A stretch of 5,755 bases of DNA from Candidatus Coatesiibacteriota bacterium (GCA_014728185.1 WJMB01000282.1:1-5755), one strand, 5' to 3'; shown: positions 1-5,755, counted from the stretch's first letter. Notes: generated from the sequence alone by a model not told the origin. A program made the numbers and translations.

Positions 1-397
1 CCGGCACCTCAACACCCCGGAGGACGCCGGGATGATGGGCGAGTGGTGGCGAGAGCTGATCCGCCGCGAGGATCCCTTGAGCGAACCGGACCCCCGGCTG
101 GCGCTCGGTGACGCCGTGATGATCGAGAAGACCCAGTACGACGCCTTCCACGGCACGGACCTCGAGGAGCGGCTGCGCCGCCGGGGCGTCGAGACTCTGG
201 TTATCTGCGGGGTGATGACCCACCTCTGCGTGGAGACCACGGTTCGGGCGGCCTTCGTCCGCGGCTTCCGTGTCGTCATCCCCGTGGACGCCGTGGCGAC
301 CTATAACGAAGAGCTGCAACGGGCGAGCCTGCTCACCCTGGCCCACGGCTGCGCCGCCCTGACGACCGCCCGGGAGCTCGCGGAGGCGCTGCGATGA
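1..397 (+). CDS. Isochorismatase-family cysteine hydrolase, 3' part (5' end outside window)
   Basis: The frame is open from base 2 to the TGA at 395-397 and gives 131 visible residues. Members of this family are usually about 180-200 residues, so roughly the first 50-60, including the catalytic Asp of the Asp-Lys-Cys triad, lie upstream of the window. Visible signatures are the Lys in IEKTQYDAF (visible residue 43) and the nucleophilic Cys in CGVMTHLCVETTVRAAF (visible residue 76), with the GVMTH stretch typical of the cis-peptide before it. The end, with DAVATYNEELQRASL, is also typical of the family. The internal ATG at 32 is not the likely start, because in-frame coding (RHLNTPEDAG) continues upstream of it. 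The family includes isochorismatases, nicotinamidases and many uncharacterised amidases, and the substrate cannot be read from the sequence. The stop overlaps the next start by ATGA, so it is co-transcribed and probably translationally coupled with the reductase gene. Confidence 0.88.
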   Translation, partial: RHLNTPEDAGMMGEWWRELIRREDPLSEPDPRLALGDAVMIEKTQYDAFHGTDLEERLRRRGVETLVICGVMTHLCVETTVRAAFVRGFRVVIPVDAVATYNEELQRASLLTLAHGCAALTTARELAEALR

Positions 398-1278
398 ACG
401 ACGTCGCCGTGGTGGGCTGCGGTCCGGCGGGAATCAGTGCCGCGCTCCAGCTCGTCCGCTCCGCTTTCCAGCCGACCGTCTACGAGGCCGGGACTCCGGG
501 GGGACTGCTGCGCAGCGCCGACCATGTCGAGAACTTCCCCGGATTCCCCGCCGGGATCCCCGGTGTCGAACTGGCCGAACGCTTCATCGAGCAACTAACC
601 CGCTGGGGCGTTAAGCCCCGCCGAGAACGCGTCGCCGAACTCACCCCGGCCGCCGGGGGTTTCAACCTGCGGACGGCCCGGGGCGCGGAGACCTACCGCC
701 GGATGATCCTGGCGACGGGGACCCGGCCGCGCCGCTGGCCGCTGACCGTCCCCGGCGAGGCCGAAGCCCGCGTCCACGATGAGATCATCCCGCTGTTGGA
801 GCTCCGGGGGGCGCGGATCGCCGTCGTCGGCGCCGGCGACGCCGCCTTCGATTACGCCCTCAACCTGGCCCGACGCAACGCCGTTGTCATCCTCAACCGC
901 GCCGAGCGGCCGCGCTGTCTGCCCCTGCTCCACCAACGCGCCGCCGATCACCAGAGCATCGACTACCGGTCGTCCACCAGGGTGACCGCCGTAGAACCGG
1001 GCGCGAGCGGAGGTGTCAAACTGCGCTGCGCCGAACCCGCCGGAAGTGTTGAGCTTACCGTCGATTACATCCTGACGGCCATCGGCCGAACGCCCCGCCG
1101 GGAGCTGTTCACCCCGGAACTTCGCCGGGACGACGGCCGCCCGATCCCCGGGCTGCGCCTGGTAGGCGACGCCGTCAACGGAAGCCTGAGACAAACCGCC
1201 GTCGCCTGCGGCGACGGCCTGCGGGCGGCGGTGGACGTCGCCCGGGAGCTCCGTGGGGAGCTCGAGGAGCCGCGATGA
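394..1278 (+). CDS. Thioredoxin-reductase-like FAD/NAD(P) oxidoreductase without a redox CxxC
   Basis: This 294-residue flavoprotein has the two-Rossmann layout of the thioredoxin reductase family. The FAD motif is GCGPAG at 8-13, ENFPGFP at 47-53 matches the TrxR ENYPGFP element, and ATG is at 107-109. The NAD(P) fold has VVGAGDAAF at 144-152, TAIGRTP is at 228-234, and the C-terminal FAD motif is GDA at 258-260, followed by RQTAVACGDGLRAA. True TrxR carries a CATC-like pair just before the second Rossmann motif. Here that segment is shortened and has no cysteine. The only cysteines are residues 9, 175, 212 and 272, none forming CxxC. It is therefore unlikely to reduce thioredoxin through a disulfide. 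It could pass NAD(P)H electrons to a ferredoxin, flavodoxin or directly to a partner, as TrxR-type ferredoxin-NADP reductases do. GGAGG at 382-386 lies 7 nt before the ATG, and both ends overlap neighbours by 4 nt. A role in reducing the downstream radical SAM enzyme is inference. Confidence 0.9.
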   Translation: MNDVAVVGCGPAGISAALQLVRSAFQPTVYEAGTPGGLLRSADHVENFPGFPAGIPGVELAERFIEQLTRWGVKPRRERVAELTPAAGGFNLRTARGAETYRRMILATGTRPRRWPLTVPGEAEARVHDEIIPLLELRGARIAVVGAGDAAFDYALNLARRNAVVILNRAERPRCLPLLHQRAADHQSIDYRSSTRVTAVEPGASGGVKLRCAEPAGSVELTVDYILTAIGRTPRRELFTPELRRDDGRPIPGLRLVGDAVNGSLRQTAVACGDGLRAAVDVARELRGELEEPR

Positions 1279-2243
1279 GAATCCTGGCCGCCGCCGGCGA
1301 CGGCGACCCCGCCCGGGTCTACCTGGCCGACCTGGCGACCGACGGTCGCGAGCGACTGGTCGAGTTCGTCGAGTCCATCCAGCCGCCCCTGCCCCGCGAA
1401 GAGAAATGGGTGCTGATGGTCTCGACGCTGCTGGGCTGCCCCGTGGGCTGCCCGATGTGCGACGCCGGCGGCTCCTATCACGGCCGCCTCAGCGCCGCCG
1501 AGATCATCCGGCAGATCGATTACCTCGTGGACAGTCGCTACCCCGGACGCTCCATCCCCGCCGCCAAGTTCAAGATCCAACTGGCCCGCCTGGGCGAGCC
1601 GGCCTACAACCCCGCCGTCCTCGACGTACTGCGCGAGCTGCCCGGACGCTACGACGCCCCGGGGCTGCTGCCCTCGCTCTCCACCGTCGCCCCCCGGGGT
1701 TGCGAGGCCTTCTTCGCCGAACTGGCCGCGCTCAAGAAACGACTCTACACCGGCGGCCGCTTCCAGCTCCAGTTCTCCATCCATACCACCGATCCCACGC
1801 TGCGCGATAAACTGATCCCCGCGCCCAAGTGCGACTTCGCCTGGATCGCTCGCTACGCCGAGGAATGGTTCACCCCCGGCGACCGGCTGATCACCCTAAA
1901 CTTCGCCCTGGGAGCCGACTCACCCGTCGAACCTTCAGTACTGCTCGAGCACTTCGCTCCCGAGCGCTTTCTGATCAAGCTCACGCCGCTCAACCCGACC
2001 TACCGGGCGCGCAGCCACGGCTTGCGCAGCTACCTCTCCCACAACCCCGCCGCCGAGGACGACGCCCTGCCCCGCCGGCTGCGCGAAGCCGGTTACCGCG
2101 TGATCGTCAGTCTGGGCCAGAGCGAGGAGGACCTTATCGGCTCCAACTGCGGCCAGTTCCTCCAGCGCCACCTCAAAGCCCGGGAGAAGCTGACCGACGG
2201 CTACACCCGCCCCGTCGAGCACCCGACCGCCGACCTCGGCTGA
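1275..2243 (+). CDS. RlmN/Cfr-like radical SAM protein, short and divergent
   Basis: This 322-residue protein contains the radical SAM cluster motif CPVGCPMC at residues 55-62 (Cys 55, 59, 62) in an RlmN-like context, VSTLLGCPVGC against VSSQVGC. It also has LGEP at 106-109, like the RlmN MGEP motif, FSIHTTDPTLRDKLIPA at 167-183, like SLHAPNDELRSKLMP, and GSNCGQF at 289-295, matching the RlmN AACGQL element that carries the methyl-bearing cysteine. Here that residue is Cys292. An acidic residue (Glu30 or Glu33) sits where RlmN has its Glu in the VET strand. Two departures stand out. Only about 54 residues precede the cluster, so the usual RlmN N-terminal domain is missing, and Met48 occupies the position seven residues before the first cluster Cys, where RlmN and Cfr have their second catalytic cysteine. 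It is probably a radical SAM methylase or a derived enzyme rather than housekeeping RlmN. Substrate unknown. GAGGAG at 1264-1269 precedes the ATG by 5 nt, and the start overlaps the reductase stop (ATGA). Confidence 0.88.
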   Translation: MRILAAAGDGDPARVYLADLATDGRERLVEFVESIQPPLPREEKWVLMVSTLLGCPVGCPMCDAGGSYHGRLSAAEIIRQIDYLVDSRYPGRSIPAAKFKIQLARLGEPAYNPAVLDVLRELPGRYDAPGLLPSLSTVAPRGCEAFFAELAALKKRLYTGGRFQLQFSIHTTDPTLRDKLIPAPKCDFAWIARYAEEWFTPGDRLITLNFALGADSPVEPSVLLEHFAPERFLIKLTPLNPTYRARSHGLRSYLSHNPAAEDDALPRRLREAGYRVIVSLGQSEEDLIGSNCGQFLQRHLKAREKLTDGYTRPVEHPTADLG

Positions 2244-2481
2244 CCACCCGCGAGCGTCCGGCGTTACCCGCGGTCGGCTTTGGCACGTTTCTTGCAGCAG
2301 GGCGGGGCGGCCCAACGGCTAAAGGCGCCTTCGCTTCCGCAAGAAACGTGCCAAAGCCGACCGCCCGGCAGCCGTCAACGTGCCGACGGCCGGCGACGGT
2401 ACCGCCGAGGTCGGCGTTGTTCGCTATCCCAAACGAGCCCCCCAGATTCGCCATCCACAAGCAAACAACCACTAAAGGAAC
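2244..2481. other. Intergenic gap containing palindromic repeat copy 1
   Basis: This stretch of about 238 bp lies between the radical SAM stop and the aminotransferase. The first half is dominated by the inverted repeat. The second half (2365-2481) has no convincing -35/-10 pair. It drops in GC towards the 3' end, around the AAACAACCACTAAAGGAA stretch that includes the aminotransferase ribosome binding site. Open frames crossing it in several directions arise because the palindrome contains no stops in several frames. No gene is supported. Confidence 0.6.
2270..2364. repeat. Dispersed palindromic repeat, copy 1 (complete)
   Basis: The left arm at 2270-2295 and right arm at 2339-2364 are perfect reverse complements over 26 bases, separated by a 43-nt centre. 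The arms contain TGGCACGTTTCTTGC and its complement GCAAGAAACGTGCCA. The left arm begins 26 nt after the stop of the radical SAM gene. Bases 2281-2304 are identical to 5687-5710, and bases 2334-2348 are identical to 5741-5755, so this is one copy of a family. There is no T-tract after the right arm, so it is not a classical intrinsic terminator, although an RNA hairpin of this size could stabilise or end the upstream mRNA. A REP/BIME-like element or a small non-autonomous mobile element is equally possible. Confidence 0.9.
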
Positions 2482-2487
2482 GTGATT
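2475..2487 (+). promoter_or_regulatory. Ribosome binding site deciding the aminotransferase start
   Basis: AAGGA at 2475-2479 is only 2 nt from the GTG at 2482, which is too close for a normal start, and 14 nt from the ATG at 2494. The following GTGAT (2482-2486) matches the extension of the anti-Shine-Dalgarno complement (TAAGGAGGTGATC). The GTG is therefore better read as part of the pairing region than as the start codon. This favours the ATG at 2494, but moderately. Confidence 0.5.
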
Positions 2488-2493
2488 CCAGCG

Positions 2494-4020
2494 ATGCAGG
2501 ACCACTTTACGGTCAACACACCCGGCACCCATGAGCTCGTCGCCGGGCTGGTCAATGATCCCTACATCCACCCCGAACGGGGCAACGCCACCCTGGACCG
2601 CGTGCGCGAGATACTCGAGATCGTCTGCGACGATGAGCGCGCCGCGAAGCTCTTCGCGGAGTGCCGCCGGGCCGCGGGCGAGGAACTCGACACCCACCTG
2701 CCCCTGGACGACGCCGCCGGCCTGCGTGCCGCCGCGACACTCAGCGCCGGACTTGACGACGAGGAGCGCTGCGCAGCCGCGGTGATGCTCGAGGAGAGCG
2801 AGCTGTCCACCGACGAGGTTATCGAGGTTCACCGTCGTTACAAGATCCCGGTCAGCCACCTCGAGGACGATCTGCTGCCCGTGCGCGGCTGCGGCGCCCT
2901 GATCCGCGACTCCCGGGGCCGTGAATACGTCGATCTCGACGCCAACTACAGCGCCACCAACCTGGGCAACGCCAACGAGGCCATCGCCCGGGGGCTCTAC
3001 AATCAGGCTTCTCTGCTCATCTCGCAGAAGGAGGACCGCATCGGCGTGGCCCGGGCGCGCTTCCTGCGCGAGATCATGCCGATGATGCCCGGCAATCTGC
3101 ACCACTTTTACTGGCAGAACTCGGGCGGCGAGGCCGTTGACAAATCGCTGAAGATCGCCAAGGCCTTCACCGGCGAGCGCGGCGTGATCGCTTTCAGCGG
3201 CGGTTTCCACGGCCGGACCCACGGCGCCGTGGCCGTCACCTATAACCGGGCCTACCGCGAACCCTTCGGGCTTCACGAGGAAGACTGGGTTCATTTCGTC
3301 GACTGGGGTGATCTGGAGGCCGTCGAGAGCCTGCTCGCCGAGGGGCGCGCCCGCAGCGTTATTCTGGAGCTTGTCCAGGGCGAGGAAGCCGGCATCCGTC
3401 CGGCGACCCCGGATTTCGCCCGCGGTCTTCGTGAGGTCTGCGATAAACACCAGGCCGTGATGATCGTCGACGAGGTCCAGACCGGTTTCGCCCGGGTGGC
3501 CGGCGGCGAGGGCGACTGGTTCGCCAGCCAGCGCTACGACGTCGTCCCGGATATCATCACCATCGGCAAGTCCTTCGGCGGCGGCTATCCCGTCACCGCC
3601 GTGGTGACCAAGCCCGAGATCTCCCAGCGGATGCGCGGCGGCTATGACGGTTCGACCTTCGGCGGCAATCCGATGGCCATGACCGCCGCCCTGATCGCCA
3701 CCCGCCAGATGCGCGCGCTGGATCTACCGCGCCGCGTCGTCGAACGCGCCGAGCAGTTCAAAGAAGGGCTCACCAAGCTGAGCGACAAGCACAAGGTTAT
3801 CGGCGAGCTGCGCACCGTCGGGCTGATGATCGGTATCGATCTGGATTCGCCCGAGCGAGTGGCCGATGTCCAGCGGCGGATGCAGACCCACGGGGCCCAT
3901 TCGTCGCTCTCCACGGGCGCTTCGCTGCGCTGGCTGCCGCCGCTGGTGATCACCAGCGAGCAGGTGGAAAGCGTCCTGGCGGCCTTCGACGCCGCGCTGG
4001 GCGAGAGCCTCTCCGCCTGA
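2494..4020 (+). CDS. Class III PLP-dependent aminotransferase with N-terminal extension
   Basis: This is a fold-type I, class III aminotransferase (acetylornithine/ornithine/putrescine transaminase superfamily) of 508 residues from the ATG, or 512 if the in-frame GTG at 2482 is used. Numbering from the ATG, cofactor and catalytic signatures are NSGGEAVDKSLKIAKAF from 209, GGFHGRTHGA with His239, LVQGEEAG near 293-300, VDEVQTGF with Asp326 for the pyridine nitrogen, and IGKSFGGGYP with the Schiff-base Lys359. STFGGNP lies at 387-393 and LRWLPPLVIT begins near 478. Usual members are about 390-460 residues. The excess is an acidic, probably helical N-terminal segment of about 115 residues before the core, which I do not recognise. 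The usual GHxHP element of this family is replaced by GNANE in NLGNANEAI. The amino donor cannot be assigned. The gene has its own upstream gap and a terminator after it, so it is probably monocistronic. Confidence 0.9.
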   Translation: MQDHFTVNTPGTHELVAGLVNDPYIHPERGNATLDRVREILEIVCDDERAAKLFAECRRAAGEELDTHLPLDDAAGLRAAATLSAGLDDEERCAAAVMLEESELSTDEVIEVHRRYKIPVSHLEDDLLPVRGCGALIRDSRGREYVDLDANYSATNLGNANEAIARGLYNQASLLISQKEDRIGVARARFLREIMPMMPGNLHHFYWQNSGGEAVDKSLKIAKAFTGERGVIAFSGGFHGRTHGAVAVTYNRAYREPFGLHEEDWVHFVDWGDLEAVESLLAEGRARSVILELVQGEEAGIRPATPDFARGLREVCDKHQAVMIVDEVQTGFARVAGGEGDWFASQRYDVVPDIITIGKSFGGGYPVTAVVTKPEISQRMRGGYDGSTFGGNPMAMTAALIATRQMRALDLPRRVVERAEQFKEGLTKLSDKHKVIGELRTVGLMIGIDLDSPERVADVQRRMQTHGAHSSLSTGASLRWLPPLVITSEQVESVLAAFDAALGESLSA

Positions 4021-4044
4021 TAGCATTTCCAGGGATATACACTC

Positions 4045-4076
4045 GCCGGGTCGGTTGAAAGCCGCCCCGGCCTTTT
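4045..4076 (+). terminator. Intrinsic terminator after the aminotransferase gene
   Basis: GCCGGG at 4045-4050 pairs with CCCGGC at 4066-4071. After one mismatch the stem continues with CGGT (4052-4055) against GCCG (4061-4064, with a T-G pair), closing a 5-base loop. The hairpin is followed by C and then TTTT at 4073-4076. It starts 24 nt after the aminotransferase stop codon. Confidence 0.75.
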
Positions 4077-4543
4077 GTCAGGGTCGGCGCTTACAATACG
4101 AGGAAGGGTTGATGAGATAAGAGAGTATTGACAAACCAGGCTGAGTTCATCAAGAACGCACACCTCGCAATAGCTTGGCTGGCCAATTAACCCGGGCGGA
4201 GTTACGGTCGTATCCCTCGACTCGTTGCTATCGTTGCGGGAAGCCGATAGGTTCTCGATCCCGCTGGAGAGCGTGTTGGTTTATGGTGAAGGATAAATTA
4301 ACAGCTTACCATTGCATGGTTTGGCACTTGTGACAGTTTGCCGCCGCTACGAGCTTGCGTCTAAAGGGGAGCATGTAACAAAGATGCCCCACCCGATGCG
4401 GTTCTTCGCTCAACAGATGTAGGTCCGGTTTGTTGTGATGAACCCTCAGTTGATACGGCATGGGTGGATACCGTCGACCCAAGGCTGTCATGTTTGAACC
4501 GAGCCAATTTGGTTAGTCTCAACATGAAGTCTAACAGCCACAT
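4077..4543. other. Gene-poor, lower-GC stretch with no recognised feature
   Basis: About 470 bp lie between the terminator and the small gene. Two 60-base lines counted by hand (4301-4360 and 4441-4500) are both about 53% G+C, while the line 3541-3600 in the aminotransferase is 65%. Forward reading frames are short. The longest opposite-strand frames (61 and 118 codons) have no recognisable motif, and the second one overlaps the downstream gene. There are short hairpin candidates (CAATAC 4094-4099 with GTATTG 4125-4130; GCGGGA 4236-4241 with TCCCGC 4259-4264), none convincing. It could hold the promoter or leader of the small gene, a degenerate remnant or foreign DNA. I cannot choose between these. 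Confidence 0.5.
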
Positions 4544-4548
4544 GGAGG
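4544..4548 (+). promoter_or_regulatory. Strong ribosome binding site of the small hypothetical gene
   Basis: GGAGG lies 1 nt before the first ATG (4550) and 4 nt before the second, adjacent ATG (4553). The spacing favours the second ATG as the real start. The perfect core supports a translated gene here despite the lack of a recognised product. Confidence 0.7.
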
Positions 4549-4552
4549 AATG

Positions 4553-4930
4553 ATGAACGAACGCTACAGTGTGCGTGATGAACTGGACGTCAGGTACCCG
4601 GCGGAAAACCAGGCTCGCATCAAAGCTCTCGCAATCAACGCCCAGCCACCCAATCCCCGGGCGCGCAAGAAGCCGCCTTCCTTCGCCTCCTGGAAACCCG
4701 CCGACGACTACAACCATGAAGCCGTCAAGGCTCAGATGAAGGCATCGCGGGATGTGCGCTCCTGGGGCGAGGCGGACTTCCGTCTCTACGGCTACCTCGG
4801 AGACGGCATGCTCACCGTTGTCGATCTATCCCGGGCACGCATCGTCTATCACGGCCCACCGCCGGAATGGTATCCCGAAGAAGAGACCATGACCCAGTTC
4901 GTTCTTGAACGATCCGTCGGAGAGTACTAG
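4553..4930 (+). CDS. Small hypothetical protein, no recognised family
   Basis: This is a 125-residue reading frame from the ATG at 4553, one residue longer from the ATG at 4550. I do not recognise the product. It has no signal peptide, no membrane segment and no cysteine, so it is probably cytoplasmic. The first third is charged (RYSVRDELDVRYPAENQARI). It is followed by a basic, proline-rich linker (QPPNPRARKKPPSFASWKP, about residues 31-49) and then a more globular-looking part with DFRLYGYLGDGMLTVVDLS, ending in the aromatic and acidic segment YHGPPPEWYPEEE. Support for a real gene comes from the perfect GGAGG, a stop codon (TAA 4532-4534) closing the frame upstream, and plausible amphipathic strands. 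It sits alone, after a low-GC gap and before a separate promoter for the lipocalin, so context gives no hint of function. Confidence 0.7.
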   Translation: MNERYSVRDELDVRYPAENQARIKALAINAQPPNPRARKKPPSFASWKPADDYNHEAVKAQMKASRDVRSWGEADFRLYGYLGDGMLTVVDLSRARIVYHGPPPEWYPEEETMTQFVLERSVGEY

Positions 4931-4980
4931 CACTTCATCGAGACGCCATACGCCGTCAAACGACCCTCCTCGGCCCTATC

Positions 4981-4989
4981 TGGTATACT
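4981..4989 (+). promoter_or_regulatory. Extended -10 promoter candidate for the lipocalin gene
   Basis: TGGTATACT is a TG-n-TATACT extended -10 element, one base from the TATAAT consensus. No good -35 hexamer lies 16-18 nt upstream, which extended -10 promoters can tolerate. Transcription would start near 4996 and give a leader of about 75 nt before the lipocalin ATG. Confidence 0.5.
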
Positions 4990-5070
4990 GGGTTTTGTTA
5001 GTTGCCGCATTGAACCAACTCCGCGAGTAGCCGGTTCACTTCCAGGGTCACTCTCCAAAGGACTCACGCG

Positions 5071-5634
5071 ATGAAAACCAAACCAAGCTTACCGCTGCTC
5101 CTCGTCCTGATCGCGACAGCGCTCGGCGCCGTCGGCTGTGGTCTGAGCACCACCGAGCGCCTGGACCTCCCGCCCCTGCGCACCGTCGACTACGTCGATC
5201 TCGAGCGCTACCTGGGCACCTGGTACGAGATCGCCCGCTTCCCCGTCTCCTTCCAGGAGGGCTGCGTCGGCGTCACCGCAACCTACACCCTGCGCGAAGA
5301 CGGCCGCATCGACGTGCTCAACCGGTGCCGCGAGGAAACCCTGGACGGCGAACCCGACAGCGCCGAGGGCCTGGCCCGCGTCGTCGACGAGACCACCATC
5401 GCCAAACTCGAGGTGACCTTCTTCCTCTTCTTCTGGGGCGACTACTGGATCATCGACCTGGACGAGGATTACGCCTGGGCCGTCGTCGGTCACCCCGACC
5501 GCGACTATCTCTGGATTCTCAGTCGGACGCCCGCACTGGACGAGGAGATCTACGCCGGGATCCTCGAGCGCTTGCGCGAGCAGGGCTATGAGACCGAGCG
5601 CCTCGTCCCGACGCCCCAGCCCCCGGCCGAGTAG
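5071..5634 (+). CDS. blc: Blc-type outer membrane lipoprotein lipocalin
   Basis: This 187-residue lipocalin resembles E. coli Blc along its whole length. The N-terminus is a lipoprotein signal peptide with a basic start (MKTK), a hydrophobic core and the lipobox AVGC, giving lipidated Cys23. The +2 residue is Gly rather than Asp, consistent with sorting to the outer membrane. The first lipocalin motif is RYLGTWYEIARFP at 46-58 with the conserved GxW, followed by VTATYTLREDGRIDVLNRC. The later DRDYLWILSRTP (143-154) is nearly identical to the Blc motif. Cys65 and Cys86 flank the VTATY hairpin and may form a disulfide, as in many ApoD/Blc relatives. The family binds fatty acids or lysophospholipids in the periplasm and is often linked to envelope stress. 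The proline-rich tail (PTPQPPAE) is short. AAGGA at 5058-5062 is 8 nt before the ATG. It appears to be transcribed alone from the extended -10 element at 4981. Confidence 0.94.
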   Translation: MKTKPSLPLLLVLIATALGAVGCGLSTTERLDLPPLRTVDYVDLERYLGTWYEIARFPVSFQEGCVGVTATYTLREDGRIDVLNRCREETLDGEPDSAEGLARVVDETTIAKLEVTFFLFFWGDYWIIDLDEDYAWAVVGHPDRDYLWILSRTPALDEEIYAGILERLREQGYETERLVPTPQPPAE

Positions 5635-5686
5635 CCGCCGCGAACTCGACCCCGTCCAGGTGCGTTCATCGCCGACGGCGCGGCGC

Positions 5687-5755
5687 TGGCACGTTTCTTG
5701 CAGCAGGGCGAGGCGACCTGGCGCCCGAAATCGACGGCCCCTTCCGCAAGAAACG
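5687..5755. repeat. Dispersed palindromic repeat, copy 2 (cut by window end)
   Basis: The left arm contains TGGCACGTTTCTTGC at 5687-5701. The right side GCAAGAAACG at 5746-5755 is its reverse complement as far as the window goes. The centre is 44 nt against 43 in copy 1. The centre keeps AGCAGGGCG at its left edge and CTTCC at its right edge, but its middle differs from copy 1, and so does the sequence outside the left arm. Both copies have the same orientation relative to the upstream gene. This one begins 52 nt after the lipocalin stop. Confidence 0.85.

Noticed and set aside
2270..2364. Palindrome as a conventional intrinsic terminator
   Set aside because: The right arm is followed by CCGGCAGCC, not a T-tract, and the centre is far longer than a terminator loop. 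A role in mRNA ending remains possible but not as the classical type.
2267..2367. CCCG direct repeat flanking the copy 1 palindrome, as a target-site duplication
   Set aside because: CCCG at 2267-2270 and 2364-2367 would flank 25-bp arms, but four G/C bases match easily in this composition. The second copy shares only the inner part of the arms, so the element boundary is uncertain.
2173..3450. Long 425-codon minus-strand frame opposite the aminotransferase
   Set aside because: It is the usual high-GC shadow frame. The plus strand encodes an unmistakable class III aminotransferase, and the shadow also reads through the palindrome.
4128..4133. TTGACA as a -35 promoter element
   Set aside because: The hexamer is perfect, but no -10-like sequence lies 16-18 nt downstream (CAAGAA is there instead).
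4236..4275. tRNA-like T-arm (GGTTCTCGATCCC)
   Set aside because: The flanking bases do not form a T-stem, and no acceptor, D or anticodon arm can be built around it.
4306..4491. 61-codon minus-strand frame in the low-GC gap
   Set aside because: It is short, with no recognised domain and no clear ribosome binding site. It could be a remnant, but the sequence gives no support.
4361..4717. 118-codon open frame on the minus strand
   Set aside because: It overlaps about half of the better supported plus-strand gene at 4553, has no clear ribosome binding site that I could see and no recognisable motif.

Overview
The window comes from a GC-rich bacterial chromosome with tightly packed genes, all on the plus strand. 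A Blc-type lipocalin carrying a lipoprotein signal peptide points to a Gram-negative (diderm) cell. Nothing here fixes the taxon. Gene order and the atypical family members suggest a poorly sampled lineage, but that is inference.

Region 1 (start to 2243) is a compact operon of three genes joined by ATGA stop/start overlaps. It holds the 3' part of an isochorismatase-family cysteine hydrolase, a thioredoxin-reductase-like FAD/NAD(P) oxidoreductase without the redox CxxC, and a short radical SAM protein of the RlmN/Cfr type. The radical SAM protein keeps the CxxxCxxC cluster motif, the GEP motif and the methyl-carrying cysteine (CGQ context). It lacks the usual RlmN N-terminal domain and has Met where RlmN/Cfr have the second catalytic cysteine. 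A flavoprotein reductase beside a radical SAM enzyme fits an electron-supply role, but this is not proven.

Region 2 (2244-2481) is a gene-free gap. It contains a perfect 26-bp inverted repeat around a 43-nt centre. A second, diverged copy in the same orientation begins at 5687 and runs off the window end. Both lie just downstream of a stop codon, so this is a dispersed palindromic repeat family.

Region 3 (2482-4076) holds a class III PLP-dependent aminotransferase with an N-terminal extension of about 115 residues, followed by a good intrinsic terminator.

Region 4 (4077-4930) is a gene-poor stretch of lower GC (about 53% in two 60-base lines counted by hand) that ends in a small unrecognised gene with a strong ribosome binding site.

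Region 5 (4931-5755) has an extended -10 promoter, the lipocalin gene, and the second palindromic repeat.
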